This document shows, in pieces, positions 11,401 through 20,959 of a stretch of DNA of 64,000 nucleotides (positions are counted from its first letter, which is position 1; the number at the start of each line of letters is the position of its first letter). A program made the position numbers and the translations under genes. The stretch is taken from positions 102,087 to 166,086 of the forward strand of contig QPFY01000026.1 in NCBI GenBank assembly GCA_003665825.1, given 5' to 3'. Source of the stretch: Microbotryum silenes-acaulis (taxonomy: Eukaryota > Basidiomycota > Microbotryomycetes > Microbotryales > Microbotryaceae). The notes under the pieces were generated by a model. It saw nothing but the letters and a program-made list of their open reading frames with translations, was not told where the DNA came from and searched no databases.

Positions 11401-13340
11401 GATTCTTTGACCTTCATGCGTTCCATGCGGATGTCTTTGAGCACGGAGGAGAAGAAGGGGTTGAAAGCTGAATCGAGGAAGGCGAGGGCGACGCGTCGGA
11501 GGACTTTGATGGCTGAGGGTTGGAGACTTGATGGAGGGGCAAGATCGTCCTGTGAGATCGTACATAGGCTCGACTAGTCAGAGTCCGCGAACGGGAAACC
11601 CGAGTGTTGTGTTGCGCTCCAACCCACACCAGCTCGGTACTTCTTCGCTTTGCTCTTCTTAATTTGATCCAACGTTTGTTCAGCACCCCTCGACAACGAC
11701 GACTGCTTGTGCATGATGTACTGATGCCCGTCCTGTATTTCGAAAACCGAACCAAACATTCGTCAGCGTCCACTCGTTATGCCCCTTAACCCTTGGGGGA
11801 GAGCTTGCCGATTTGAGCGCAACGGTGGTACCGAATCTCGAATGCCTCGTATTGCCCAACCTCGCCGCGGCTTTCTTCTCCTTGCCTTCAAAGTCCAACA
11901 GATCCTTCAAGCGGTTCTCCGTGATCTACGAGCAGCAGCATCTGTTCGTCATCGAAATCCCTCTTCCTTTCCAACTCACCTCCATGAACTCACCTTATCC
12001 GAAGCAATCATCAACTCATTAGGTCTCGCACACCTAAACACCAAATGCAGAATATCCAACACGACCATATTCCAAGGCGCGTATTCCGACGAGGTCGAAC
12101 TATGCGCGATCGCGACCAAGAGATCGAAGATGCCTTCTTCGTACATTTGAACGATGAGGGAGGATTGCAGTTGGGCTCGTTCGATCGCTTCGGACGATTC
12201 AGAGCGCGCTGGACGGTCGACCATTGCGACGAGGTTGCGGAAGGTGTAGAGGATTAGGGAGATGCCGCTCTCGTCTTTGGTAGTACGGTCGCTGTAGGGA
12301 GGCGAAGACGGCAATAAGCTTGGCCTCGTTAAACTTCAGGAGAAAACTTGCTTCGCTCACTCACCGACGGGTTTTTGACAAACTAGGTGTCATGAGTCGG
12401 AGCATTACCCTGAGCACGTCATTCCTCAGAATGATGGATTTATACGTCAACTGCGCGTCGATCAGGGAGGTGTAGTCCTGCGACTTTTTGAGCTCGTCGT
12501 GAGTTTTCGCCTCTTGTAATTCGGCGACGACGTCGATCGGCCAGGTCATGGCTCCGATCAACTCGACTGCAGTGAAAGAAGAACGTTCGTTAAGCCTCAT
12601 GATCCACCTGAATCCAGCGGGGCAAGTTGCAACATACTACAAGCCAAACCTATTCGTTCCCCTTTGGCGCCCGACTCCAAGGTCGCAAGCAGGATGGGGA
12701 CCAAATCATTCTTGAGCAATCCGACGTCGTAAAAGATCCTCGCGACCGTTCGATCGTCGTCCTTTTCGTCCATTCGCCAGAATCGTTTCAAATCTTTCAA
12801 GCAGCCTGTACGCGCGCCATCGAGGTGTTTCGAGGACGATCAGCTTTTTCGGAATGGGGTGAAAAAGTGAGGGGCTTTCCTTTCGAAACGCGTCGAGCCA
12901 CGCTGACTCGTAGGCGGTCCGCTCCAGCAGAAATGGGGTGACAACGTACCGACGACTTGATCACCCAAAGAATAAGCTGAAAAGATCTCGCCATCGTCAT
13001 CCTTGAACTCTTCGACACCACCCAAGGCCGTACACAGCGAGGCGATCGGCGGTTTCAACGCGAGGTATTTCCTGGGAATCAAGGGGCGTATCCAGGGATC
13101 AGCTTCAGTCGTTCTCCGTCAGCGCTCACATTCACGAGGTACTGACCTTGATCTAGCGGACAGTCCCGGATCGAAACCGGCTTCATCGTCCTCATCATCG
13201 TCCGGCTGGTCCCCTTCGCGCTCGTGGCCGGCTCGACTACCCCGATCGGTCCGACTATCCGCCTCGCTGTGCAGTTCTTCCCCGCCATACCGTTCGGCTC
13301 GATCGTCATCATCGTCGGCGGCGTAGCGTGACGAGTTCAT
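8462..13340 (-). CDS. TOF1: Tof1/Swi1/Timeless replication fork protection protein
   Basis: Tof1 with Csm3 travels with the replisome, pauses forks and supports the S-phase checkpoint. Sixteen exons join in frame to 1233 aa: 13340-13147, 13071-12950, 12805-12638, 12566-12365, 12291-11994, 11925-11809, 11732-11628, 11549-11157, 11065-10798, 10731-10604, 10527-10381, 10306-10154, 10086-9988, 9918-9507, 9431-9082 and 9007-8462. Diagnostic blocks are [11 protein letters not shown] and [12 protein letters not shown] in the N-terminal TIMELESS domain, RHSRFGTT near residue 355, [20 protein letters not shown] and FFPKTRSQL. An acidic C-terminal tail rich in Ser/Asp/Glu ends the protein. Start: first ATG of the acidic N-terminus, 223 bp from the divergent centrin ATG. 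Introns at 11733-11808 and 10528-10603 begin GC rather than GT, and two others use GTTCGT donors; no GT alternative keeps phase in the GC cases. Confidence 0.93.
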
Positions 13341-13563
13341 TTTTCGGTGCCGGACCGAGATTGGAGAGGTGAAGGTGGAACGAGCGGAAGGCTGGAAGAG
13401 AGGTGGCCGACCACCGCCGGGATACGCGTGCCGACCGACGCGTCATAAATTGAGCTTGGACGCGCCTCGACCCGCACGCCGCACGGAAAGCGCGTCGGAA
13501 AGGCAACCATCGCCTACGCTCCTCCCCCTTTCCCCCTCCCCCCTCCCTCCTCCCAAGCCGGCA
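13341..13563. promoter_or_regulatory. Shared divergent promoter of TOF1 and CDC31
   Basis: Only 223 bp separate the two ATGs, so both 5' UTRs and promoters must lie here. The side next to CDC31 is strongly pyrimidine-rich (about 13515-13560). Confidence 0.6.
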
Positions 13564-14338
13564 ATGATGTCGTTCCCGTCCTCGTCCTCGAAAGCGCACT
13601 CACGACCGATCGCCTCTTCCTCGAACACCAATGCGTCCCCCCTCCTAAGCCGACAAAAGCACTCCGTCGCCTCCACCTCCACCTCGACCCCGTTCCGCCT
13701 CTCCTCGGACCAACTGTCCGAAATCCGCGAGGCGTTCGAGTTGTTCGACCACGATCGCGATCAACAATTGGATTACCACGAGTTCAAAGTATGTCTGCGG
13801 GCGTTGGGGTTCGATTTGAAAAAGGCCGAAGTGGTGAGGTTGTTGAAGGAGGCGAATGGGGTCAATCATGCGAACGTGGCCGGTGGGGTCGGGGTCAATG
13901 TTGGGGAGATGAGGATCGGTTACGAGAGGTTTACGAGTATTGGTTAGTTTCATCGCCGGGCACGCAGGCCGGGGGGAGGAGTCGCCGGCCCGACCCCGAG
14001 AACTGATCGTGCGTGCGCGACGGGGATACCGACAGTCGAAGGCATGATTCAACGAAGGGATCCGATGCTCGAATTGAAACGCGCCTTTCGACTCTTTGAC
14101 GAGGAGGGGACGGGCAAGATCTCGTTGGACAACTTGCGCAAGGTCGCCAGTGATCTCGGCGAACAACTCGGAGACGAAGAATTGTACGCTCACCGAACTC
14201 ACATCCTGCGAGAGCGCACCAGAGCTGACTCTTCCCCGTGGCTGGAGCAGAAGAGCCATGATTGACGAATTCGACTTGGATCAGGACGGCATGATCAACG
14301 AGGCCGAGTTTATGAGGTTCGTCGACGCTCTCGTTTGA
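13564..14338 (+). CDS. CDC31: Centrin (Cdc31-type EF-hand protein)
   Basis: Calcium-binding protein of the spindle pole body half-bridge, also found in nuclear export (TREX-2) and DNA-repair complexes. Three exons, 13564-13942, 14036-14183 and 14251-14338, join in frame to 204 aa. The first EF-hand loop ([12 protein letters not shown]) and the fourth ([12 protein letters not shown]) keep the Ca-ligand pattern. The second is degenerate with a Gly/Val-rich insertion. The third ([12 protein letters not shown]) lacks the final acidic ligand. The blocks [19 protein letters not shown] and INEAEFMRF are centrin-like rather than calmodulin-like. A Ser/Thr-rich extension of about 55 aa precedes the core; family members are usually 165-175 aa. 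The start is the first of two tandem ATGs; an in-frame upstream ATG at 13369 would add unlikely Arg/Pro-rich sequence. Confidence 0.9.
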
Positions 14339-14544
14339 CCGATCAGATCGCCAGCTGAGCTGACCCTTACTGCAGTATCATGGCCGACGATGTATGAGTT
14401 GATTCCCTTCGCGGTTGGGGTGGTATTCTCCCTCGTAGTCTCTCTTGTAATTCAGCATCAAATAAGTAGCCTACTCCCCCCTCGCGTGTCTGATTACCTC
14501 CCCGCTGACAACGCTCTGCAAGACCAACACGGCTGGCTCGTATC

Positions 14545-15132
14545 CTACGAGCCCTCCTCCCTCTCTTGCTGGGCGATGACCCCAGCAGCGGATTCCCTCT
14601 GCCTCGACGCCTTGAGTACCTTGATCAATTCGAACCTCTTGCGTTTCGAAACGGGTTTACAATTCCTTATTTCGACTCGATCACCGATGACGCATTGCGA
14701 TAAAGGGTCGTGAATGAGATATTTCTTGTGCGTTTTGAAAGCCTGTTCGGGAGGGAAGGAGGTCAGGTCAGGGTGTGATGCTACCATAGGTAGTCTTCTT
14801 TTCTCGCTCACCTTTAATGTCTTGTGATGGGTCTGCTGACGCTCGACGGTGACGGTCGTCGTTTGGGCCGCGACGCCGGCTTGGGTCACCAACCCGTTCA
14901 GCACCAGGCCTTTGGGCAGCGCATAGCGCGAGGGTGGTGGGGGTGGTGATGTAGAGGAGGGCGCGGGATTCGCAGAGGTGGAAGTGGAAGTGGAGGCGGT
15001 CGAAGAAGAAGAGGAAGAGGAAGAGGTGTGCAATGCGGAGGAGAGCAAGGTCGTGCGCCGCGCGAGGATGGTCGTGGAGCAGGTGCACGAAGGGAGAGTG
15101 GTTGTGACCGCTCGTCGGATGAGGAGGGACAT
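14545..15132 (-). CDS. MRPS17: Mitochondrial ribosomal protein uS17m
   Basis: Small-subunit protein of the mitochondrial ribosome that binds the 5' domain of the small rRNA. Two exons, 15132-14812 and 14742-14545, give 172 aa. Residues 1-50 are rich in Arg, Ser and Thr and lack acids, as in a mitochondrial presequence. The S17 domain follows: GLVLNGLVTQAG, then KKYLIHDPLSQCVIGDRVEI and CKPVSKRKRFELIKVL, the hallmark uS17 C-terminal block. The gene is convergent with CDC31 and divergent from the MPP alpha gene 284 bp away. Both members of that divergent pair are mitochondrial, so co-regulation is plausible (inference). Confidence 0.9.
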   Translation of the reverse strand: MSLLIRRAVTTTLPSCTCSTTILARRTTLLSSALHTSSSSSSSSTASTSTSTSANPAPSSTSPPPPPSRYALPKGLVLNGLVTQAGVAAQTTTVTVERQQTHHKTLKVSEKRRLPMVASHPDLTSFPPEQAFKTHKKYLIHDPLSQCVIGDRVEIRNCKPVSKRKRFELIKVLKASRQRESAAGVIAQQEREEGS

Positions 15133-15416
15133 GGTCTCGTTGCTTGCTGTTGGGGTGAAGTGCTGGAGGAGCTGCAGGCCAGAAAGAACGAGAAGGAGAG
15201 ACAGACACCTTGCGCGCGGTCTCGTTTGCTGAGGCCGCGCTTGGCCTCGCTTGGCTAGAGGAGCCTGAACTTGAGCTCGGACCGCTTCTGCGAACGAGCG
15301 AGCGCGAAGCCGGCACAGCGAGTCAGCCCGGCGTCGACATGGTGTTCGTTCCCTTTCACCACTCAGCCCAGCGTACAGCGTACAGCGTCGAACGCCCCGC
15401 TCGCGCCTACCTCGAC
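15133..15416. promoter_or_regulatory. Shared divergent promoter of uS17m and MPP alpha
   Basis: These 284 bp lie between two start codons pointing apart. Both products are nuclear-encoded mitochondrial proteins. No specific factor site was assigned. Confidence 0.5.
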
Positions 15417-17226
15417 ATGACAATATCCACCACCACAAGATCCCTATTCCTACTACGATCCCCACGCTGTCTCCCCCTCCGCACCGCAACACGGCGCACG
15501 CTGCTCCCTTCCTCACCGGCCTCACCGCTTCGTCATCCACCCCGACGATCACTCGCGACGACCTCGCCCCGCCTCTCGACTCCCACTTCGGCCGATCCCT
15601 TGCCGTTGGAGGTCACCACCCTTCCGAATGGAGTCAGAGTAGCGACCGATCCGGCACCGGGCCACTTTGTTGCTGCGGGCATCTACGTCGATGCCGGCAG
15701 TCGATACGAGAGTGACCTGACCCGAGGCAGCGGTCACATGGTCGATCGATTAGGCTTCAAGGTACACGCGATCTTGAAATGGCATCTCAATAGCCAAGTC
15801 CCGACTGACCCCCACGTTCTTGTATCTCCTTCTGTAGAGCACCTCGAACCGGACCTACGAACAAATGGCCAAAGAGATCGAACAACTCGGCGGGCAATTT
15901 CTGTCCTCTTCGTCGAGGGAAACGATCATGTACCAAGCCACAACATATACCCATTCCCTCGATTCGGTCGTATCCCTCCTCTCGGATACCGTGTTGAACC
16001 CTTTGATCACGCCGGATGAACTCGATCAACAGCGCGATGCGGCACTGTGGGAGATTGGCGAGATCAAGACCAAACCCGAGATGATTCTCCCCGAAGTATT
16101 GCACGAAGTCGCTTACCAGCACAACACCCTCGGCAACCCTCTCCTGTGCCCCGAAGACCGGCTCAGAACCATGGACACGAGCACGCTCAAGGATTTCCTC
16201 AAAATGTGGTACAAACCTGAACGGATGGTCCTCGCCGCAGCAGGGGTCGAACATGATCGCATGCTCGAGTTGGCCGACAAGTACTTTGGTCATCTCGAAA
16301 AGGGTGTAGGGGTAGGCTCGACGATTACGCCTACCATTTCCTCAAGCCTCCCTTTCGTCCCGAGTGCTGCATCCACCTCCACCCCCACCTCAGCATCAAC
16401 AGCCTCGTCCTCGCTCTTCCGCCACCTCTCCACCTCCGCCACATCCTCGGCATCCCTAGCTTCTTCCTCCGCTTCACCCTCCCCGCTCGACCCCACTGGC
16501 TTCGATTACCTGTCCACCGCCCCCGCGAAATACACAGGTGGTGAACTCTACCTCGACAACCCCGATCTCGAATTCACCCACATTTACATCGCCTACGAAG
16601 GTCTATCCATCCACGACCCTGACATTTACGCCCTCGCGACCCTCCAAGTCCTTCTCGGAGGAGGAGGTTCCTTCTCCGCCGGTGGTCCAGGCAAGGGGAT
16701 GTATTCCCGCTTGTACACCTCGGTTCTGAACCAACACTACGCCGTCGATTTCTGCGCCGCCTTCCATCATTGCTATCTTGATTCGGGTCTCTTCGGTCTA
16801 AGTATCGCCGTGAACCCTACATGGATCGCTTCGGCTCCCTGGGTCTTGGCTAACGAACTCGACGCCATCACTCGACCGACGAGGGGAGGGATCGATCATG
16901 GCGACGTTCAAAGGGCCAGGAATCAGTTGAAGAGTTCGTTGATGATGGCATTGGAATCTCGAATGGTTCAAGTCGAGGATTTGGGACGACAAGTTCAAGT
17001 TCACGGGAAGAAAACGCCTATGCAGGAAATGGTCGCCTTGATCGATCAAGTCAGCTTGAACGATATCTATAGAGTTGCAGGGAGGGTTTTGAGACCCAAC
17101 ATGAGTTCGATCGTGGGGGATCGGAAGAGGAGTGGCAAACCGACCATTGTGGTGCAGGGACAACTGAATGGGTTACCGGATATCCCGGGGACATTGGCGA
17201 GGAAGGGGTTGAACGGCGAGGCATAA
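15417..17226 (+). CDS. MAS2: Mitochondrial processing peptidase alpha subunit
   Basis: Substrate-recognition subunit of the matrix peptidase that removes presequences; it pairs with the catalytic beta subunit. Two exons, 15417-15761 and 15838-17226, join in frame to 577 aa. The N-terminus is Arg/Ser/Thr-rich without acids, as in a presequence. The peptidase M16 fold is seen in LPNGVRVATDP, GIYVDAGSRYE and MVDRLGFK. The beta-subunit zinc motif HxxEH is absent, as expected for alpha. The glycine-rich loop that identifies alpha subunits is present as GGGGSFSAGGPGKGM. A Ser/Thr/Pro-rich insertion of about 65 aa (about residues 271-336) separates the two M16 halves, making it longer than typical fungal homologues (about 480-540 aa). 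No frame break. Confidence 0.95.
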
Positions 17227-17426
17227 GTGGAGTGGTTTATAGAATGCATTTTCTTTCCTTTGTATCCCCATAACAGACACCCACCTCTTCTTCTCTGTCT
17301 TGTAATCTGACTACCCAAACCACCCAATGTGCGAAAGAATGCGATATTTGCAGCAACCAGCACGAAGAACATGCGGGTCCTACGAGCGAACAGTGAAAGA
17401 AGGCTTCTATCCGAACCGAAGGCCTC

Positions 17427-19847
17427 TCAAAGTTCATCCCTCCTCCTCTCTTGCCCTTCCTCCTCTCCTTCTTCCCCTTCGGCGCCCTCCCATTTCCTCC
17501 CAAAAGCCTCCGTCAACTTCTCATACTCCTTCGAAACCTTGACCTCCTCCAACCCCTTCTTCCCAACATCCTCATCCCCATCATACCCAATAGGTCCAGC
17601 AGGGGGACCCTCTCTGCCCCCTACACCTCCTACTCCTGCTCCGGGCAATGCTGTGATCTGTTCCAAGGCGGCTTTGACGGCGCCTTCTAGACCGCCCGGT
17701 GCGTCGACAGGTATAACGAAGGGTTTGATGATCCTCCCTTCTGCTCCTGCTCCTGCCCCTCCTTGTCCTACACCTCCGCCTCCATCCCCAGCAGCACCAG
17801 CACCAGCAACAAGTCCTGGCCCCTCCCCGCCCGCCCCATCCCCAGGTAAGAGAAGCGCATTCAAAGCCTTGGCCAATTCTTGCATATTCTCCACCCGACC
17901 CAACTTATAATCATCCTCTTTCTCCTCTTCCACCTCCTTCGTCTTCCCTGCTTTCGCACCAAGTTGAGCCAACAACTGTTCCTTCATCTCCTCCAAGGAA
18001 GCCGCTTCTTGACCCACGACATTCGGCTGAGCATCGTCTGCAGTACTATGGGGTGGGGGGCTTATCGAACCGGCTTCACTTTCGATAGGAGCCAAGATGG
18101 CAGCTTCGAGTACTTCACCCGTTGTCGGGTCGTACACCAATTCGACGTCGATACTTTGCCCCCAGTCCTCCCCTCCCCTCGTGTCCTTCGGAGCATCAAG
18201 GTCGGTTCCGATCTCCTCTGGTGCGATTCGTTGAGGTGGTGCTTGATTTTGTTGTTTTTGAGGTTGTGGTACCGTCGCCGGTACGGTAGGATACGTTTTC
18301 TTGGGTAGTCGATGGTCCGCCAACACCTCCTGATCGTCTCGAACGATCGGCGGTCCCGTCGGCACTTTGGGCGCATCGACGCTTTCTCTCAATTGACGAA
18401 CGACGGCTCGGCATTCGATCGCCGAAGGACCTCTTTCCGATGAGGAAGACGTTCTTTGTCGTTCGAGGAAGACGGGCTCGCTGCAGAGCCGTGGGGTGTG
18501 GATGATCATGACGTAGCGGCAGACTAAGGGTGTTGGACCGGTCAGATATCAAATACTGAAAGCTTTCGTTTCAGAGGTGGGAAGCACTCACTGGCCGTTT
18601 CTCGGATGAGTGCGATGCGATCGATCGTTTGCGTGTTGCAATGAAACTGTTGGTGAGGAACGTTTCGAGTCAGATCGAGCAAAGCCTTTTTCTCCCGCTC
18701 CTGGACCCGCGGAAGTAAAGAAAAAGCTCACCTGCACTTCGACCTCCCTCGGTAATCCCGTCTTGTCGCAAATCGTACCATCATCCCAAATCTGAGTGAG
18801 GTACAACCCCCCTTCATCGTCGCCCAAGCCCAGCTCCGGTCCTCCCCCCAACGTCCCCGGCGCGCTCGTCGAGACCGAAGAGATCGTACCCGGTGCCAAA
18901 GTCGCCGGATGGGCTCGACCGTTGTGGTTCGCCGTACCTGCGCCTACATGTCGAGGTGGTGAGACCTTTTCGATCGCGGATTGGGGTGCGGGGTATCGTC
19001 CGAGTGTGTAGGACCAGTTGTTGACGTCTTCGACGGGTTCGACCGAGCCGGCGACTCGGAGTTCATGAAATTGTCGGATGTGCTTGCCGTAGCTGAGAAG
19101 AGAGAAACATCGTATCAAGTATGTTGCCCATTCGTGATATGCCAGGGTGTAGACACTCACCAAAAGCTGTAGGCTGAAGCGGATGGGAACGGTGCAGTCG
19201 AACGGTGTGGGGGAAAGTTCGGGACGATCGTCGATGTGTCAGCTTATCTAGACCGAGTTCCCCGAATCATAGAGAGAAGACGCGCACTCACTGAACCAGT
19301 TCTTCTTTGAATACAAGCATTGCGTCCTCAACGGCTCCAATAACGCCAGCCCATTCTCCAAACCCCGCTCGCGTTCCTCCTGCCGAGCGACCGCATCCTT
19401 GGTCGATTCCTTGACCGAGTGTTCGACCTCATCTTCGCTCACGGAAGGGACAGTGCAGAGGAAGGCTTGTCCCGAGGCCGTTCGGAGGACGTGAACATTC
19501 GCGATATCGTCCTGGTGAGGTCAAGGGAGGTGGGGAAGGGAGGTGGGGTCAGGACACGTCATTCGAGGCACGCACACCAGACTCCCGGCCCCCCACTTGG
19601 TCCGTCGATTCGGCCACGACATGGTGACGAGCGCGCCTTTGAACGTAACACTCACAGATACGGCCTTGGCTTGGGATAGTAGGTTGGGTATTGTATCGTT
19701 CAACGCGACTTGTTCGCTGACGACAACTTTGAACTGTGGGTGCGAGTAGAGATCTCGCGGCGAATGCGACGACAGCGAATGGACCGCCACAGGAGCACTC
19801 GCGCTTGCGAGCAAGAGCCATACCCAGCGTGATGGCAGGGGAGTCAT
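17427..19847 (-). CDS. YOS9: Yos9/OS-9 ER lectin (ERAD glycan reader)
   Basis: Reads trimmed mannose on misfolded glycoproteins in the ER lumen and hands them to the Hrd1 ubiquitin ligase. Six exons, 19847-19656, 19511-19292, 19173-19161, 19092-18732, 18646-18592 and 18523-17427, join in frame to 645 aa. A signal peptide covers about residues 1-25. The MRH lectin domain shows FCYGKHIRQFHE, YLTQIWDDGTICDKTGLPRE, EVQFHC and a final Cys-x-x-x-P (LCSEPVF). The long tail is Gly/Glu/Pro-rich and ends RDEL, a K/HDEL-like retrieval signal that agrees with the ER-lumen role. The third exon is only 13 nt and supplies the Thr-Tyr-Ser-Phe-Cys part of the lectin core; skipping it would shift the frame. 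There is a conserved beta-strand match on both sides of each junction. Confidence 0.92.
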
Positions 19848-20959
19848 CGGGAAGGTGACGGTGAGCTTGTGTTCGTTGTGAGCTAGAAGCCGAGTAGTGA
19901 CCTCCCTCGCGGCGATGGATCCTCGGCGTGTCGAGCGATCAAAAGTAATCGAGGCGATCGACCATGGGGGAAGGGGGCTAAGCCCAAGTCATCCTCTCCC
20001 AGAGTCGCCCCCCCCACACGACGCACTGCAGGCTAAGGGGAAGTTCCAAGTTTCCTTGCCTTCGTCATCACGCAAGCCTCTCCCTCTGCTTTAGGCCCTT
20101 TAGGGTAACCCAGATCAGTATGACCGCGCCTAATCAAGAAAATCAGATGTGACCGGTAGATACCCGCTACACACCTTTTAGCTTTCAGGCTCGAAAATTG
20201 CGAACAAAAAAGTCCGTTCGGCCATACGCGCTGCGACAACCTCCACAAGCTCAGGGCTGACTACTCCACCAGCCCGGGCCCGGAGAGGTTCGAGTTTAGT
20301 TCCCAATTTAGACTAGAGGCACCGCCCTGGCGCTGGTGGACGATTCGCTCGAGCAAAGGATCCGATACGGGCTGCAGTGGGGCACCTTCTTCCTCCGAGT
20401 ACGACCACGGATTGACGGACAAGGCGCACTGCAGGCAAAACTTAAACAGTCGTTTGTTCGATCGAAGGGACGTCACCGTCCTTCAGCTCGAATGCGGGCT
20501 TAGGAGGCGGTATGATTCGCCAAAAAAGGGGCAATCCCTTCCTCCTTCAAGTTGAAGACTTGGGGCAGTGCAGGAAGGAAAAAGTTGGTAGGCTGACTTC
20601 GATGAGGTCGCGAGCGAGAGCGAGAGCTTGGCTCGGATTGGTCCTCGTGTGCTACATCAGATGGATCGCTCATTCCCGGCACAGGCAGTCAACCGACATT
20701 TCTGATTCACTGCAGTGGTCAGCCCCATTGGTCGAGGAGACACATCCTAAAGGATGGGGCTCTGCTTTGAGGCGATAGGGGCCAAACTGGAAATCTGGCC
20801 CCGAATCGGTATCTTTTCTCGCCGATTTTGGGGCGGACGCAGCAGATACTCATCCACATTCGTTCCACAGAAAGCTCCGAAGAGCCAGAACAAATTGCAA
20901 GAAAGGGGGGGCGCGGCGGCGCGAGCTAAAAATCTACGCTGAACTATCACCTCCCGGGC
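19848..20959. other. Intergenic: YOS9 promoter side; near-palindrome at 20798-20834
   Basis: 1.1 kb without a supported gene. The left part should hold the YOS9 promoter. At 20798-20834 a 12-13 nt inverted repeat (GCCCCGAATCGG and CCGATTTTGGGGC) flanks a 12-nt spacer and could fold as a hairpin downstream of the aminotransferase gene. Its role is unknown. Confidence 0.3.

Noticed and set aside
11550..11574. 25-nt intron to remove the TAG in TOF1
   Set aside because: Too short; a 78-nt intron with a GTGGGT donor (11627-11550) removes the stop and keeps phase.
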